This document shows positions 5,178 through 5,960 of a stretch of 5,960 bases of DNA, piece by piece (within the stretch, counting starts at the first letter, position 1; each line of letters starts with the position of its first letter). The position numbers and the translations under genes are program-made. The stretch spans positions 1-5,960 of the forward strand of contig PBQX02000076.1 of NCBI GenBank assembly GCA_002725175.2, in the 5' to 3' direction. The notes beneath the pieces are model-generated. The model had not been told where the DNA came from, ran no database searches, and was given only the letters and a program-made list of their open reading frames with translations. Source of the DNA: CACKLF01 sp002725175 (GTDB taxonomy: Bacteria; Pseudomonadota; Alphaproteobacteria; Rhodobacterales; Rhodobacteraceae).

Positions 5178-5793
5178 TCATCCTCCACCTGGCCCCCCTC
5201 TTAGTCGTAAAACTACGCTTATCCCCTATGTTTCCATAGGGGGCGGACTGTATCTTAAGGTATATCTGGCTGGTTAAACCATCATTTATACCCGACGACC
5301 GTGCGGTCTCTGAAGCAGTGCCATATTCTATCATAATGAACTTAGGCACTTCTGCTACGGATTACCCAATCCTTGAGGTTTTTACGATGAGTTAGGTCAT
5401 TACCCCACCTATTTTAGAAGGTTTCCCCTCTAAAAGTCGTACTCAAGGCTCTCAGGGCTTCCCCGATTTATAAGCCGTCTTGCATCCTATAAGGATACTA
5501 GCCACTGAATTTAAAAAGGATTCTAACTGTTTTCCTCAATGCAGAGCCTTTTACATTGAGCAGGTGACTTTTCCCATCTAGTTTGTTAAATGGAGCGTGG
5601 ATTCCTTTTGAACGTTATAATCTGCCAATGTTCTCCCGGATTCCAATTGTTTGCCAGCGAATATAAGCCTTTGCTGATCTGGAGGAATGCCTTCTTTGTC
5701 TTGAATTTTCTGTTTGACATTATCTATCGTATCAGAAGATTCAACATCAAGAGTTATCGTTTTTCCCGTCAACGTTTTAACAAAAATTTGCAT
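5178..5793 (-). CDS. Ubiquitin, split by a group I intron
   Basis: Joining exon 1 (5793-5589) to exon 2 (5215-5178) gives an 80-residue protein: a complete 76-residue ubiquitin plus P-G-G-G. The ubiquitin part differs from the human form at only seven positions by my reading (D16, S19, D24, Q28, S52, A57, V61). All seven lysines (6, 11, 27, 29, 33, 48, 63), the L8/I44/V70 patch and R-L-R-G-G are kept, so it should be conjugation-competent once the tail is removed. Ubiquitin acts by covalent attachment to proteins in host or viral compartments. Without splicing, translation enters the intron and stops at 5578, giving a 71-residue product without Gly75-Gly76. The intron falls after the first base of codon 69. 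The tail begins with Pro, an unfavourable residue after Gly76 for many deubiquitinases. A host origin of the gene is likely. Confidence 0.92.
5216..5588 (-). ncRNA. Group I self-splicing intron (IC-like)
   Basis: This 373-nt intron carries no full-length reading frame. In RNA sense, exon 1 ends UCCAUU, pairing with GAUGGG (5578-5573) as P1 with the splice-site U-G wobble. Adjacent AAACUA (5584-5579) pairs perfectly with exon 2 UAGUUU (5215-5210) as P10. The intron ends in G. P2 is 5560-5554/5541-5535. P3 is GACGGC/GUCGUC (5479-5474/5299-5294). P5a is CCUUGAG/CUCAAGG (5448-5442/5377-5371), with a 10-bp GAAA-capped P5b hairpin at 5435-5412 and an A-rich bulge, as in subgroup IC. P7 uses GACCG (5308-5304) and CAGUC (5250-5246), with one C-A mismatch and the guanosine-site G-C pair kept. 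The 3' strand lies in AAGAUACAGUCC, close to the canonical AAGAUAUAGUCC. P8 is 5292-5287/5264-5259. P9 is an 8-bp GAAA hairpin (5242-5223). I did not resolve P4, P5 and P6 fully. It is visibly more GC-rich than its surroundings. Confidence 0.93.
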
Positions 5794-5870
5794 GATATAT
5801 AAATATATAAGAAATTTGTTTAAATATCATTTTATAATTGGATTTAATTCATTTTTAATTAGAATACAGG
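5794..5870 (-). promoter_or_regulatory. AT-rich upstream region of ubiquitin
   Basis: Directly upstream of the ubiquitin ATG is a nearly pure A/T stretch of alternating ATATAT type (5794-5810), then further AT-rich sequence up to the stop of the next gene. It should contain the ubiquitin promoter and the upstream gene's 3' end. I see no exact AAAATTGA early motif and cannot name the element. Confidence 0.35.
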
Positions 5871-5960
5871 TTATTTTTGTTTTCTGGTATTAATAAGCTT
5901 ATATCCTAACTTCTTCTTTGATGACTTCTTAACCCTTTTCTTTGTGTGTTTTTTTCCACC
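5871..5960 (-). CDS. C-terminus of a basic protein (partial)
   Basis: An open frame enters from the right edge on the minus strand and ends at a TAA at 5871-5873, giving the last 29 residues. It begins G-G-K-K-H-T-K-K and is about 45% Lys/Arg, with K-K-L-G-Y-K-L-I near its middle. It is open to the edge, and lies on the same strand as ubiquitin, 77 bp upstream. Lys-rich C-terminal tails are common in giant virus proteins. I do not recognise the family, and the start is outside the window. Confidence 0.5.
   Translation of the reverse strand, partial: GGKKHTKKRVKKSSKKKLGYKLINTRKQK

Noticed and set aside
5134..5349. 71-codon open frame on the minus strand
   Set aside because: It runs through the 3' half of the intron, exon 2 in another frame and the downstream spacer. 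It resembles no protein, and the intron structure explains the sequence.
5578..5793. Ubiquitin as a 71-residue truncated gene or pseudogene
   Set aside because: The missing C-terminus is encoded in exon 2 at 5215-5178, and the intervening RNA has group I intron structure with consistent P1 and P10.
5590..5802. Open frame opposite ubiquitin exon 1
   Set aside because: It is antisense to a highly conserved protein and has no independent support.
5008..5838. 15-bp sequence ATTATAAAATGATAT at 5008-5022 and its inverted copy at 5824-5838, upstream of HNH and ubiquitin
   Set aside because: They are very AT-rich and in opposite orientation relative to the genes, so chance similarity or a weak AT-rich promoter element is as likely as a real shared site.

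Overview
The window looks like part of a nucleocytoplasmic large DNA virus (giant virus) genome, most plausibly mimivirus-like (Imitervirales). This is inferred from gene content, not from a database search. The evidence is a mostly AT-rich sequence with closely packed genes on both strands, an AP2-domain protein, an ankyrin-repeat protein, an HNH endonuclease, a UbiB/ABC1-type kinase and a ubiquitin gene, and AT-rich stem-loops just downstream of stop codons. No bacterial operon or Shine-Dalgarno pattern is seen.

Layout, left to right. Positions 1-557 hold no convincing gene. This stretch contains a G-rich array of ATGGT units, a central imperfect palindrome (241-296), a C-rich array of GCCC units, a T-tract/GTG array and a strong hairpin (496-523). 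An AP2-domain protein (558-1358, minus) diverges from a UbiB-type kinase (1439-2605, plus). The kinase converges on, and overlaps by 23 bp, an ankyrin-repeat protein (2583-4046, minus) whose C-terminal part is unusually GC-rich. Next comes a 198-bp spacer full of repeats and palindromes, then an HNH endonuclease (4245-5009, minus), a second repeat-bearing spacer, and a ubiquitin gene (5178-5793, minus). The right edge holds the last 29 codons of a basic protein (5871-5960, minus).

The main discovery is that the ubiquitin gene is not a truncated remnant. Read directly, it stops after residue 71 and lacks the C-terminal RLRGG. A 373-nt group I intron (5216-5588, minus) interrupts codon 69, and the second exon restores L-V-L-R-L-R-G-G followed by P-G-G-G and a stop. 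The splice sites are fixed by a continuous internal guide: GAUGGG pairs with the end of exon 1 (P1, with the usual U-G wobble), and the adjacent AAACUA pairs perfectly with the start of exon 2 (P10). P3, P7, P8, a P5abc-like domain with a GAAA tetraloop, and a P9 hairpin with a GAAA tetraloop are also visible.

A free-standing HNH endonuclease lies 168 bp downstream of the ubiquitin stop. It is bracketed by 40-bp near-identical direct repeats, which are themselves flanked by 37/38-bp direct repeats. This suggests a mobile cassette that may be, or may once have been, associated with the intron. The other genes show no obvious shared pathway.
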